Assembly (NCBI RefSeq): GCF_014637795.1
Contig: NZ_BMFD01000003.1
Span: 271,754 to 335,753, forward strand
Direction of reading: 5' to 3'
Length of the DNA: 64,000 nt
DNA from: Belliella aquatica
GTDB taxonomy: Bacteria; Bacteroidota; Bacteroidia; Cytophagales; Cyclobacteriaceae
How positions within the stretch are numbered: the first letter of the stretch is position 1; every line of letters starts with the position of its first letter. This document shows, in pieces, positions 24,705-33,336 of the stretch. Made by a program: the position numbers and the translations under genes. Under the pieces are notes generated by a model, which did no database searches, had not been told where the DNA came from, and saw only the letters and a program-made list of their open reading frames with translations.

Positions 24705-25778
24705 ATGCAGGAAAAACCGTATATTGTTATTATGGCAGGAGGAATTGGCTCCAGATTTTGGCCATACAGTAGAAATAAAAAACCAAAGCAATTTTTAGAC
24801 ATTTTAGGAACTGGAAGGACTTTACTTCAAATGACGTATGATCGATTTGAAGGAATTACAGATCCAGATAGATTCTTAATTGTCACAAATAAGCATTATT
24901 TTGATTTGGTGAAAGAGCAATTGCCCGATGTGGATGAATCCCATATTTTGACGGAACCTTTGAGAAGAAATACTGCGAATTGCATAGCTTATGCAAGTTA
25001 CAAAATTGCTCAAAAAGACAAAGACGCGAAGATTATCGTCACTCCAGCGGATCATTTGATCTTGAGAGAGGCTAATTTTTTACAAAAAATAAATTTAGCT
25101 CTTCACGCATCTAATGATGAAAACCGATTGATTACCATTGGGATTCGTCCTAATAGACCCGAAACAGGCTATGGTTATATTCAGTATATCAGTAATGAAA
25201 ATGGGGATGCGAAAAAAGTAAAAACCTTTACTGAAAAGCCAAACATCAAGCTGGCGAAGGCTTTTGTAGAAAGTGGTGAGTTTGTGTGGAATTCAGGGAT
25301 GTTTGTATGGAAAGTAGAGAGTATCATCAAGGCTTTTGAAAAGTACATGCCTGAGGTAGCAGAAGCTTTTGAGGAAGGAGAAGAGTACTACAACACAGAC
25401 AAGGAAAGTGAATTTATAGTGAAAGCATATTCCCAAGTCAAAAATATATCCATTGATTATGGAATTATGGAAAAATCGAACGAAGTCTATGTGATTTTGG
25501 GAGATTTTGGGTGGTCTGATTTAGGTTCTTGGAGTGGTCTACATGAGATTCGTAGCAAAGACGAAAACAACAATGTGATTGAAGCGAATGCACTGATTTA
25601 TGATTCGAAAAGCTGTTTTGTCAAAGCCTCTCCGGATAAATTGGTAGTGGTGCAAGGATTAGAAAATTATTTGATCAGTGATTCTGATAATGTGCTTTTA
25701 ATCTGCGAGCTAGATGCGGAAAAGAAATTCAGGGAATTCGTGAGCGATGCAAAAACCAAAGGCGAGAATTTCGTATAG
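24705..25778 (+). CDS. manC: mannose-1-phosphate guanylyltransferase
   Basis: A 357-residue nucleotidyltransferase that makes GDP-mannose from mannose-1-phosphate and GTP. The signature loop is IVIMAGGIGSRFWPYSR with the catalytic KKPKQF (about 7-31). EPLRRNTANCIAYA, VTPADHLI and TFTEKPNIKLAKAFVESGEFVWNSGMFVW follow. It lacks the C-terminal isomerase domain of bifunctional ManC/AlgA. It is co-transcribed with kdsD and provides precursors for mannose-containing surface glycans; glycosyltransferases at 34.9-37 and 45 kb and rfbA at 61.5 kb are possible users. Confidence 0.93.
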   Translation: MQEKPYIVIMAGGIGSRFWPYSRNKKPKQFLDILGTGRTLLQMTYDRFEGITDPDRFLIVTNKHYFDLVKEQLPDVDESHILTEPLRRNTANCIAYASYKIAQKDKDAKIIVTPADHLILREANFLQKINLALHASNDENRLITIGIRPNRPETGYGYIQYISNENGDAKKVKTFTEKPNIKLAKAFVESGEFVWNSGMFVWKVESIIKAFEKYMPEVAEAFEEGEEYYNTDKESEFIVKAYSQVKNISIDYGIMEKSNEVYVILGDFGWSDLGSWSGLHEIRSKDENNNVIEANALIYDSKSCFVKASPDKLVVVQGLENYLISDSDNVLLICELDAEKKFREFVSDAKTKGENFV

Positions 25779-25857
25779 CGATTATTGAAATTGGCTTTCA
25801 AGCTATTTGTTTTGATCGCAATTCAAGACTCATAGAAACTATTTTGAGCATCTATTT

Positions 25858-26577
25858 CTAATTTTGAATTCTAGATTTTCCCGCTTGTGATGCATTGAGT
25901 AAGGATGCGTGAATTGAAGATTTTTCAAGGATATCTTTTGGATCAGTTGGTACACTGATACTTTCTATAAAAGTCCCGTCATTTTTAAGTTTGATCCCCG
26001 TAAGGCAGTTTCCTTTGTAAGCTCCTGTGTCGATGTTCCATGTGTTGCAATTGCTCATAAATTCAGGTTTGGCATCGATTCTAGGTGTATGTCCGATTAC
26101 TTGAACTTTTCCCATATGAATGATGGGTTTCCGATTCCAAAGTACTCCGTCTGGATTGGTTAATTCAAAAGGTGAACCATTACCAGAAAATCCAGCATGA
26201 GAAATGAGGACATTTTTATTTTCCCAAAAAAGTGGCATGGTGTTCATCCAACCCAAATAGAAATTAGGGTCTAATTTATGCTTTTTGAATTGTTCCAAAG
26301 TTTCTCTTCCACCATTGTCTAGCCAATGGTCAGAGTGGTCATCACCTTGTAAATATCTTAGCATCATTTGTTCGTGATTTCCTTTCAAAAAATGCACTGA
26401 ATTTTTAAAAACTTTCTTCACTTCAAAGGCAAGTCGGATAGTCAAAGGAGAAAAATTACCCCGATCTATCAAATCACCAAGTTGAATTAAGGTCTCTGTC
26501 TTGGGTTCCCATTGATCCATCAATTTGAGGTATGTATGGAAACACCCGTGAACATCACCAATAATAAAAAGCGACAT
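25858..26577 (-). CDS. PPP-family serine/threonine-type metallophosphoesterase
   Basis: A 239-residue cytosolic calcineurin-like phosphoesterase. The metal-binding motifs are present in order: GDVHGC (about 7-12), GDLIDRG (about 34-40), GNHEQM (about 65-70), SHAGF and GHTPR. The arrangement matches bacterial PrpA/B-like or bis(5'-nucleosyl)-tetraphosphatase-like phosphatases. Substrate unknown. It is a single gene convergent with manC. Confidence 0.88.
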   Translation of the reverse strand: MSLFIIGDVHGCFHTYLKLMDQWEPKTETLIQLGDLIDRGNFSPLTIRLAFEVKKVFKNSVHFLKGNHEQMMLRYLQGDDHSDHWLDNGGRETLEQFKKHKLDPNFYLGWMNTMPLFWENKNVLISHAGFSGNGSPFELTNPDGVLWNRKPIIHMGKVQVIGHTPRIDAKPEFMSNCNTWNIDTGAYKGNCLTGIKLKNDGTFIESISVPTDPKDILEKSSIHASLLNASQAGKSRIQN

Positions 26578-26836
26578 ATTTACCTTTTTTGAGTTTGAAA
26601 CTTCAATATTTTTAAAGCACTATTTCTAACGAAAGTAAGCGATTTTAGCGTCAAAAGCGTATTTTTTTTAATAAAAATTCGCATAAATGTTTGATCACCA
26701 ATATCCTATATTTCACAAACAAAAAAACATATATGAAGTTAAAAGCTGTAGATTCTTCAAAACTTCGATTTGATTGCATATATTAGATAAAAAGACAAAA
26801 TGTAAAAATTTGATTAAACATTATACCTAATTCAAT

Positions 26837-27421
26837 ATGAAAAATCCTTCCCTCTTCTTGCTTATTCTTTTGCTTTTGGGGTCAGGCTGTGCCTCGCAAA
26901 AAGATTATATTGCAGATTATGATTTCAACTACTCGGCTAATTTTAAGAGATACAAAACCTTCGGTTTTATAGAAAATCAAGATGGTGATGACATAGAATT
27001 TGTGGAGATTATTAAGAGATCAATTTCTACAAGATTAGGTTCTCAAGGTTTTAAATTTGTGGATGAAAAACCTGATCTTCTCGTGAATTACAAAGTCTTT
27101 ACAGACGAGGTAAAATACAGAGGTTATGATCAACCAGGCTTTGATTATTGGCTCCAACGCAAGGGGGCATTTGTCACTGAAGAGGATGAAGAACTAAAAG
27201 ACGAGGATAGAGGTAAAGATGAAAATTATAAAAATGTCAAATACGCTCAGAATAATGGAATGTTGGTGATTTTTGTTATTGATAATAAAAAGGGCAATAC
27301 CATTTGGCAAGGTTATACTCCAGCAATTTTTGACCAAGCTTCTCCCCAAGTGAATACCGATCTTATGCGAGCAACTTACAAGGTCATGGATCAATTCCGA
27401 GTCTTGAGTAGGTCAAAATAG
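26837..27421 (+). CDS. DUF4136 lipoprotein
   Basis: A 194-residue lipoprotein (lipobox Cys18 in LGSGC). It carries the DUF4136 pattern: YDFNYSANFKRYKTFGFI near the start, SISTRLGSQGFKFVDEKPDLLVNYKV, and the late GMLVIFVIDNKKGNTIWQGYTPA. These are periplasm-facing lipoproteins of unknown function, common in Bacteroidota. A poly-acidic loop (EEDEELKDEDRGKDE) interrupts the domain. It is a single-gene unit with its own terminator. Confidence 0.85.
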   Translation: MKNPSLFLLILLLLGSGCASQKDYIADYDFNYSANFKRYKTFGFIENQDGDDIEFVEIIKRSISTRLGSQGFKFVDEKPDLLVNYKVFTDEVKYRGYDQPGFDYWLQRKGAFVTEEDEELKDEDRGKDENYKNVKYAQNNGMLVIFVIDNKKGNTIWQGYTPAIFDQASPQVNTDLMRATYKVMDQFRVLSRSK

Positions 27422-27451
27422 AAAAAAACCAGCTTCAATGCTGGTTTTTTT
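27422..27451 (+). terminator. terminator after the DUF4136 gene
   Basis: ACCAGC (27428-27433) pairs with GCTGGT (27440-27445), extended by seven flanking A and T residues on each side, beginning right at the stop codon. Confidence 0.88.
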
Positions 27452-27464
27452 CTATAATAATTTT

Positions 27465-27632
27465 CCAATATGTATATCCGCTTTTGCAGCAGTAGTCATT
27501 TATAATATTGTTTGAAGTTCATTTCAATCAGCAGAGGCCGCATGTGCGCCGTGGCGTAGTTGACTATTGACGATTATTCGCATAATGGTAAGTGAAATAT
27601 TCACATCCTGTTGTCATTGTGCATAATCATTC
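27465..27632 (+). repeat. dispersed repeat family, copy 2
   Basis: A non-coding element between convergent genes. It contains TATCCGCTTTTGCAGCAG, GAAGTTCATTTCAATCAG, GTGCGCCG-N2-GCGTAGTTGAC, GATTATTCGCAT and TGTCATTGTGCATAATCAT in this order, matching segments of the copies at 18.1, 43.6 and 62.6 kb (the last inverted). Confidence 0.75.
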
Positions 27633-27635
27633 TTT

Positions 27636-29276
27636 TTAATAGACTTTTTGACCACCGACAAATGTCCCGGTGACCTTGAGGTTTCTCAATTCATTTTCAG
27701 GTGCAGTCATCATGTCTTTCTCAAAAATCACAAAATCTGCTAATTTCCCATTTTCAATACTTCCTTTAAGCTTTTCCTCAAAATTTGAATATGCCGCCCA
27801 AATCGTCATTCCTTTTAGCGCCTGTTCTCTGCTAATTCTATTTTCAATTTGAAATCCATCATCAGGCCAGTTTTTAGCATCTTTTCTGACTACAGCAGAA
27901 TGAAATCCAAACATTGGATTGATTTGCTCTACTGGAAAATCACTTCCCAAAGCGATCATTCCATTTTGGTCTAGAAGGTCTTTGTAGGCATATGCGGTTT
28001 TGATTCGGAAAGGGCCTAGTCGCTTACCTGCCCAATACATATCAGAAGTGGCATGTGTAGGCTGCACAGACGGTATGATACTATATAAGGCGAACTTGGG
28101 CATGTCTTCATTACTTACAACTTGAGCATGCTCGATTCTCCATCTTAGGTCATTTTTACCTTTCAGGTATTTAGCATAAATGTCTAATAATGTTCTATTA
28201 GCAGAATCACCAATGCAGTGGGTATTCATTTGAAAGCCATTTTCATACATCTTTTTCGCCAAATCATCGAAAGCTTCAGGTGTATTCAAAAGAAAGCCAT
28301 AATTGGTGTTGTGATCATGATAGGGTTGCAATAAGGCAGCTCCTCTAGATCCCAAAGCACCATCACCATAGATTTTAAAACTTCTGACCGTCAAGAAATC
28401 ATCTTGATAAATGCCTTTTTCGAAATAATGCTGCATGTTTGCATCAGTAGGATTGACCATGGCATAGATTCGCATTTTTAAAGAATTCTCTTGATGCATT
28501 TGATGCATGAGTTCAATGGTACTTCTTTCTAATCCAGCATCTACAAGGGAAGTCAGTCCAACTGCAAAGCAATTCTCTTGAGCACCAATCAAGGCTGCTC
28601 TCGATTCTTCTTCACTAGGATCAGGGACTTTCGCCGTGACTAGTTTGATTGCATTATCAATCAAAACACCAGTCGGTTGCCCATCTGCTAAGATCACTTT
28701 TCCACCTATCATTTCTGTTTTGGAGGTGATTCCACCCAAATCAAGTGCTTTTTGGTTGACCAAGGCTGCATGACCATCAATTCTGGTAAGCAAAACCGGC
28801 GTATCTGGGAAAAGCTCGTCTAATTGATCTTTCGTAGGAAATTCTTTGTCTTCCCAGAGATTTTGATCCCATCCTTTTCCTAAAATCCACGGAGTATCAG
28901 GATTGTTTTTATGATGTTCCACCACGCGTTCAATCAATTCTTGCTCAGATTCAGCACCAAGTAATTCCACAACTTGGAGCCCTAATCCGTAGCGATAAAA
29001 ATGCGCATGAGCATCAATCAATCCCGGATAAATGGCTTGCCCATCCGCATCGATAGTTTCTTTTGCTTCATAGTTTGAAAGAATATCTGAGTTGCTTCCT
29101 ACTGCTACGAACTTCCCGTCTTTTACTGCAAATGCTTTTACAATATCGAAGTCTTCCGAAACGGTATAAATTGTTCCATTGTGCACGATCAGATCTACTT
29201 GTTCCTTTTCCTTTCCACAAGATGACAAGCAATAAGAAGAGATTGAAAGCGCGATGAGGAGTAATAATTTTTTCAT
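27636..29276 (-). CDS. YtcJ-like metal-dependent amidohydrolase lipoprotein
   Basis: A 546-residue amidohydrolase of the amidohydrolase-3 (YtcJ) group with a lipoprotein signal (lipobox Cys20 in SSCGKE). Metal-site motifs appear in order: GLIDAHAHFYRYG (HxH, about 80-92), the His in MNTHCIGDSANR, the His in RIEHAQVV and the Asp in ALGSDFPVE. These enzymes hydrolyse C-N or C-O bonds of small molecules; the substrate is unknown. The envelope anchor suggests periplasmic action. It is divergent from the HsdR-N-like gene. Confidence 0.88.
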   Translation of the reverse strand: MKKLLLLIALSISSYCLSSCGKEKEQVDLIVHNGTIYTVSEDFDIVKAFAVKDGKFVAVGSNSDILSNYEAKETIDADGQAIYPGLIDAHAHFYRYGLGLQVVELLGAESEQELIERVVEHHKNNPDTPWILGKGWDQNLWEDKEFPTKDQLDELFPDTPVLLTRIDGHAALVNQKALDLGGITSKTEMIGGKVILADGQPTGVLIDNAIKLVTAKVPDPSEEESRAALIGAQENCFAVGLTSLVDAGLERSTIELMHQMHQENSLKMRIYAMVNPTDANMQHYFEKGIYQDDFLTVRSFKIYGDGALGSRGAALLQPYHDHNTNYGFLLNTPEAFDDLAKKMYENGFQMNTHCIGDSANRTLLDIYAKYLKGKNDLRWRIEHAQVVSNEDMPKFALYSIIPSVQPTHATSDMYWAGKRLGPFRIKTAYAYKDLLDQNGMIALGSDFPVEQINPMFGFHSAVVRKDAKNWPDDGFQIENRISREQALKGMTIWAAYSNFEEKLKGSIENGKLADFVIFEKDMMTAPENELRNLKVTGTFVGGQKVY

Positions 29277-29326
29277 TTGGGTTGGATTGGTTTACATTCT
29301 TTGATAAAACCCATCATATTTGCACC

Positions 29327-29797
29327 ATGATGGAAGCGAATTACTCTTTTCTTCAGGAATCTCTGAATTTCCCAAAATATGATTTCAAACTTCAGGAGGA
29401 AAAGAATGGGAAATTAAGCATTTTCGATGCCTTGAGAAAGAAGTATTTGATATTAACGCCTGAGGAATGGGTGCGACAGCATTTGATACAAGTTTTAATT
29501 CAAAAATATGCTTATCCTAAAAGTCTATTTGCCTTAGAGAAGGGTTTGAAATATAATCAAATGCAAAAGCGGTTTGATATTTTGGTACATGACAGATCGG
29601 GCTTACCTTTTTTATTGATAGAATGTAAGGCTCCTGATGTCAAACTGACTCAGAAGACAGTTGAGCAAGTTTGTGTTTATAATAAAACGATTAAATCACC
29701 GTATTTAGGTATTTCTAATGGGAAGCAGCATTTATTTTTAAAATTCGACGAATCATCAGAGACTTTTTTGCAAATCAAAGATTTACCGATTCTCTAG
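29327..29797 (+). CDS. stand-alone HsdR N-terminal-like nuclease-fold protein
   Basis: A 156-residue protein that matches the N-terminal domain of type I restriction enzyme R subunits (HSDR_N_2 type). The segment EEWVRQHLIQVLIQKYAYPKS precedes RFDILVHDRSGLPFLLIECKAP, a PD-(D/E)XK core with Asp in RFDILV and Glu-Cys-Lys in IECKAP. No helicase, specificity or methylase genes accompany it. Stand-alone proteins of this kind are frequent in Bacteroidota and of unknown role. The ATG at 29327 (or 29330) was chosen over a TTG at 29282 that would overlap the divergent promoter. Confidence 0.8.
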   Translation: MMEANYSFLQESLNFPKYDFKLQEEKNGKLSIFDALRKKYLILTPEEWVRQHLIQVLIQKYAYPKSLFALEKGLKYNQMQKRFDILVHDRSGLPFLLIECKAPDVKLTQKTVEQVCVYNKTIKSPYLGISNGKQHLFLKFDESSETFLQIKDLPIL

Positions 29798-29875
29798 ATA
29801 TTATGTAAGAGATTTATATGATTTTTGTTACCTTTAGCTATTGTTTAAATCAGTTTTACTAACTCAAATTCTTCC

Positions 29876-30586
29876 ATGATCAAAGAAAAAAGCAGTCCCT
29901 GTGAACTCTGTTTAAGTCGAAAATTCTCGATGTTTGCAGATCTTTCCGATGCCCATCTTTGTAATCTATCGGACAACAAAAACTTTATTTCACACAAAAA
30001 AGGCCAAATTCTTTACTACGAAGGCACCAAGCCTCTTGGGGTGTTTTGTGTAAGTGCCGGTATTGTGAAAGTATTTAAATCAGCTTCCAATGGCAAAGAG
30101 CAAATCATCAGACTTGCCCAAAAAGGTGAATTCTTAGGTTATTCATCGATGCTGGGAGAGGAGGTGTATTCTAACACAGCAACTATAGTCGAAGATGCCA
30201 AAATTTGTTTTGTCCCTAAGGAGACCTTTCTAAAGGTGTTGCAAGAAGATAATAATTTCCACAGAAGACTGACCAAAGCACTCTGCAATGATATGGGTGT
30301 GATGGAGGGAAAATTAACAGACGCCACACAGAAGACAATTAGAGAAAGACTTGCATTCACGCTCTTGAAATTAGGGGATACTTACGGTGTAGATGGTGGT
30401 GAAGGGGAGAAAATCGACATAGTCCTGACTAGAGAGGAAATTGCAGGCTTGGTAGGTACCGCCACAGAGACGGTTATCAGATTGCTTTCAGAGTTCAAAA
30501 AAGACGAGTTGATAGAATTTGATGGCAAAAAAATCATCATCTTAGATAAAAAAGGCCTTGCGAGACTTAGTGATTTCTATGGATAA
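29876..30586 (+). CDS. Crp/Fnr-family transcriptional regulator
   Basis: A 236-residue regulator with a cyclic-nucleotide-binding-fold domain (KGQILYYEGTKPLGVFCVSAGIVKVFK, about 41-67) and a C-terminal winged helix (LTREEIAGLVGTATETVIRLLSEFKKDELI). The N terminus has a Cys pair CELC (9-12) and Cys29, which recalls FNR-type cluster ligands though the spacing is not that of FNR. Oxygen or redox control is therefore possible but unproven. It precedes the rhodanese-to-polyferredoxin gene run in the same direction and could regulate it. Confidence 0.88.
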   Translation: MIKEKSSPCELCLSRKFSMFADLSDAHLCNLSDNKNFISHKKGQILYYEGTKPLGVFCVSAGIVKVFKSASNGKEQIIRLAQKGEFLGYSSMLGEEVYSNTATIVEDAKICFVPKETFLKVLQEDNNFHRRLTKALCNDMGVMEGKLTDATQKTIRERLAFTLLKLGDTYGVDGGEGEKIDIVLTREEIAGLVGTATETVIRLLSEFKKDELIEFDGKKIIILDKKGLARLSDFYG

Positions 30587-30637
30587 TCTTTTTGTTTTTA
30601 AAGTAAACTATCAAGCAAAAAAGTCTGTTTTGATTCT

Positions 30638-31126
30638 ATGAAAATCAAATTGTTACTCCTTTGTTTTACTTTATTGACGATCCAAATGAGCTTCGCCCAA
30701 AGTTTAGCCTACAAAACCCTGCTAAAAGGAGTCTATGACAATGACTTTCCAACAGTCAAACTGAATCAAAAAGAAATTCTAGAAAATGCAGTTTTGCTCG
30801 ATACCAGAGAGAAGGAGGAATTTGAAGTCAGTCATCTCAAAAATGCCAAATGGGTAGGTTATAACACTTTTTCTCTTGAATCAGTACAAGACCTTTCAAA
30901 AGATCAGCCTATTGTAGTGTACTGTTCAATAGGTGCGAGAAGTCAAGATATTGGCAAGAAACTCAAGGATGCTGGTTTTGAACAAGTTTACAATCTTTAT
31001 GGAGGCATATTTCATTGGGTAAATGAAGACATGCCTGTATTTGACCAAGAATCTCAAACCAAGCGTGTCCACGCATACAGTCGATCCTGGGGAATATGGC
31101 TGAATAAAGGCGTGAAAGTATATTAA
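30638..31126 (+). CDS. exported rhodanese-domain protein
   Basis: A 162-residue protein with a signal peptide ending at about residue 21 (MSFAQS) and a single rhodanese domain: LLDTREKEEFEVSHLKNAKWVGY and the active-site loop VVYCSIGARSQDIGKKL with catalytic Cys at about 91. It transfers sulfane sulfur to acceptors such as thiols or cyanide in the periplasm. It follows the Crp/Fnr gene by 51 nt and opens the run that includes DUF547, FAD-oxidoreductase and Fe-S genes. Confidence 0.88.
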   Translation: MKIKLLLLCFTLLTIQMSFAQSLAYKTLLKGVYDNDFPTVKLNQKEILENAVLLDTREKEEFEVSHLKNAKWVGYNTFSLESVQDLSKDQPIVVYCSIGARSQDIGKKLKDAGFEQVYNLYGGIFHWVNEDMPVFDQESQTKRVHAYSRSWGIWLNKGVKVY

Positions 31127-31226
31127 ATTGATTTTGTCTTGAACAAGACAGTTAGTATTCATTTGATTTTCTAATCTTGCAATCTATAAGTGATAAAATC
31201 ACGTTTATAAGGTAAAAAAATATACT

Positions 31227-31988
31227 ATGAAATTCCTACTGATTCTATTTAGCGCACTTTACCTTAATTTTTCCTGTGGAGCATCTTCTCTAGGTGCTGA
31301 ATCTTCAAAATCTCCTTCACATGAAGACTTTGATGCTTTATTGAAAAAGTATGTCTCACCCACCGGGGTAGTAAATTACAAAGGCTTGTTGGCAGATAAA
31401 GCTAAACTTGACAAATACTGTGATTTGCTAAGCAATAATGCGCCTGATCGAAAAACTTGGAGCAAAAATGAGCAATTGGCCTATTGGATCAATGCTTATA
31501 ATGCATTCACTTTGAAGTTGATCGTAGACAATTATCCAGTCAAAAGTATCCAAGACCTTCATCCAAAAATCAAAATTCCACTGATCAATACCGTTTGGCA
31601 TATCAAATTTTTCAAGATTGGTGGGCAAGATGCTAATTTGGACGAAATAGAGCATAAAATCCTCAGAAAGGAATTTGACGAGCCAAGAATACATTTTGCG
31701 ATCAATTGTGCTTCCATTTCTTGTCCACCACTTCTGAACGAGGCTTACGTTTCCACGAAGATAGATTCTCAATTGGATAAGGTGGCTAAGGCATTTATCA
31801 ATGGACCAAAAAGAAATAACATCAGCGCCAACCAAGTAGAGATTTCTAAAATCTTTTCATGGTTCAAAGGGGATTTTACAAAAAATGGGGATATAATTGA
31901 TTATCTTAACAAATATTCTAAGGTTAAAATCAACCCCAAAGCTAAAGTCTCCTACCTAGATTATGACTGGTCACTCAACAATAAGTAA
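31227..31988 (+). CDS. DUF547 lipoprotein
   Basis: A 253-residue lipoprotein (lipobox Cys17 in LNFSCGA). It contains the DUF547 domain: NEQLAYWINAYNAFTLKLIVDNYPVKSI (about 83-110), then HFAINCASISCPPLLNEAY (about 156-174), whose Cys and His residues form a conserved, papain-like-looking site. DUF547 proteins are exported and of unknown activity. The next gene overlaps by 26 nt. Confidence 0.88.
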   Translation: MKFLLILFSALYLNFSCGASSLGAESSKSPSHEDFDALLKKYVSPTGVVNYKGLLADKAKLDKYCDLLSNNAPDRKTWSKNEQLAYWINAYNAFTLKLIVDNYPVKSIQDLHPKIKIPLINTVWHIKFFKIGGQDANLDEIEHKILRKEFDEPRIHFAINCASISCPPLLNEAYVSTKIDSQLDKVAKAFINGPKRNNISANQVEISKIFSWFKGDFTKNGDIIDYLNKYSKVKINPKAKVSYLDYDWSLNNK

Positions 31989-33336
31989 ACCCAAACATTT
32001 TGTAATCATTGGAAATGGTATCTCAGGGGTCACCTGTGCTAGACACCTGAGAAAAGCCGATGCTGACTGCCAAATAACTATTATTTCTGGAGAAAGTGAG
32101 CATTTCTTTTCTCGGACAGCCCTGATGTACATTTACATGGGGCACATGAAGTACGAGCATACCAAGCCTTATGAAGATTGGTTTTGGGAGAAAAATAGGA
32201 TAGCCCTCAAACAAGCTTGGGTGAGTCAGGTGGATACCGATAATAAGACTTTGATTTTTTCAGATGATTCTACTTTTGATTATGATGTTTTGATCATTGC
32301 CTCAGGCTCAAAGCCAAATAAATTTGGGTGGAAAGGAGAAAATCTCCAAGGAGTTCAGGGACTCTACAGCATTCAGGATTTGGAATTGATGGAGAAAAAT
32401 TCTCAAGCTATAAAAAGAGCAGTGGTCGTAGGCGGAGGATTGATCGGGATTGAAATGGCAGAGATGTTTTCAAGCAGAAAGATTCCTGTGACTTTTTTGG
32501 TTAGAGAGAAGAATTTTTGGGATACTATTTTGCCAGAAGATGAAGCCAAATTAATCAATAGACATATCAAAGAACACCATATTGATTTGCGGTTAGAGAC
32601 CGAACTTGACGAGATTCTAGACGATGGAACAGGCCGAGTGAAAGCCATAAAAACCAAATCAGGTGACTTGATTGATTGTCAGTTTGTAGGATTGACCGTA
32701 GGAGTGAGGCCAAATGTTGACTTCCTAAAAGAATCAAAAATTCAAATCAATCGGGGTGTTGTAGTAGACTCATTTTTCAAAACAAATGTGGAGGATGTCT
32801 ATGCCATCGGAGACTGTGCGGAATTCCAAGAAGCACCGGCTGCTGATCGTAAAAACATCGAGCAGGTCTGGTACACGGGCAGAATGCACGGTGAGACACT
32901 TGCCTACAACCTGACCAACTCCAAAAAAGTACCGTATCAGCCAGGAATCTGGTTCAACTCAGCCAAATTCTTTGACATCGAATATCAGACTTACGGATTT
33001 GTCCCACCGATTTGGGGAGAGGAGATAGAGAGTTTTTACTGGGAAGATTCCAAAGGAAAAATCGCCATCAGAATTCTATATCAAAAATCAAATCAAGCCA
33101 TAATCGGCGTGAACGCATTCGGATGGAGACTTCGCCACGAATATTTCGATCATGCCATTGAGAAAGGATATCACCAAGAAAAAGTGCTCGGAGAACTGGG
33201 ACAAGCGAGTTTCAATCCTGAGTTTTACAAATCCTTGCATAAAGAAGTTCTGAAGCAGTATAATCAGGAAAATAAGAGGTCTATCCAAATCAAAAAACAA
33301 TCATTTCTCCAAAAGCTAATCGGTTCCCGCGCATGA
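31963..33336 (+). CDS. FAD-dependent pyridine-nucleotide-disulfide-type oxidoreductase
   Basis: A 457-residue two-Rossmann flavoprotein. It has the FAD site VIIGNGISGVTCARHLRKA (about 14-32), the NAD(P)H site VVVGGGLIGIEMAEMFSS (about 145-162) and the second FAD motif VYAIGDCAEF (about 276-285). It resembles the flavin part of NADH-dependent nitrite reductase (NirB) and rubredoxin reductases, but there are no sirohaem motifs. It overlaps the DUF547 gene by 26 nt and the polyferredoxin gene by 4 nt, so these gene products probably pass electrons to one another. Confidence 0.85.
   Translation: MTGHSTISKPKHFVIIGNGISGVTCARHLRKADADCQITIISGESEHFFSRTALMYIYMGHMKYEHTKPYEDWFWEKNRIALKQAWVSQVDTDNKTLIFSDDSTFDYDVLIIASGSKPNKFGWKGENLQGVQGLYSIQDLELMEKNSQAIKRAVVVGGGLIGIEMAEMFSSRKIPVTFLVREKNFWDTILPEDEAKLINRHIKEHHIDLRLETELDEILDDGTGRVKAIKTKSGDLIDCQFVGLTVGVRPNVDFLKESKIQINRGVVVDSFFKTNVEDVYAIGDCAEFQEAPAADRKNIEQVWYTGRMHGETLAYNLTNSKKVPYQPGIWFNSAKFFDIEYQTYGFVPPIWGEEIESFYWEDSKGKIAIRILYQKSNQAIIGVNAFGWRLRHEYFDHAIEKGYHQEKVLGELGQASFNPEFYKSLHKEVLKQYNQENKRSIQIKKQSFLQKLIGSRA

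Noticed and set aside
29327-29797. A type I restriction system
   Set aside because: Only the HsdR-N-like domain is present; no helicase, methylase or specificity gene is adjacent.
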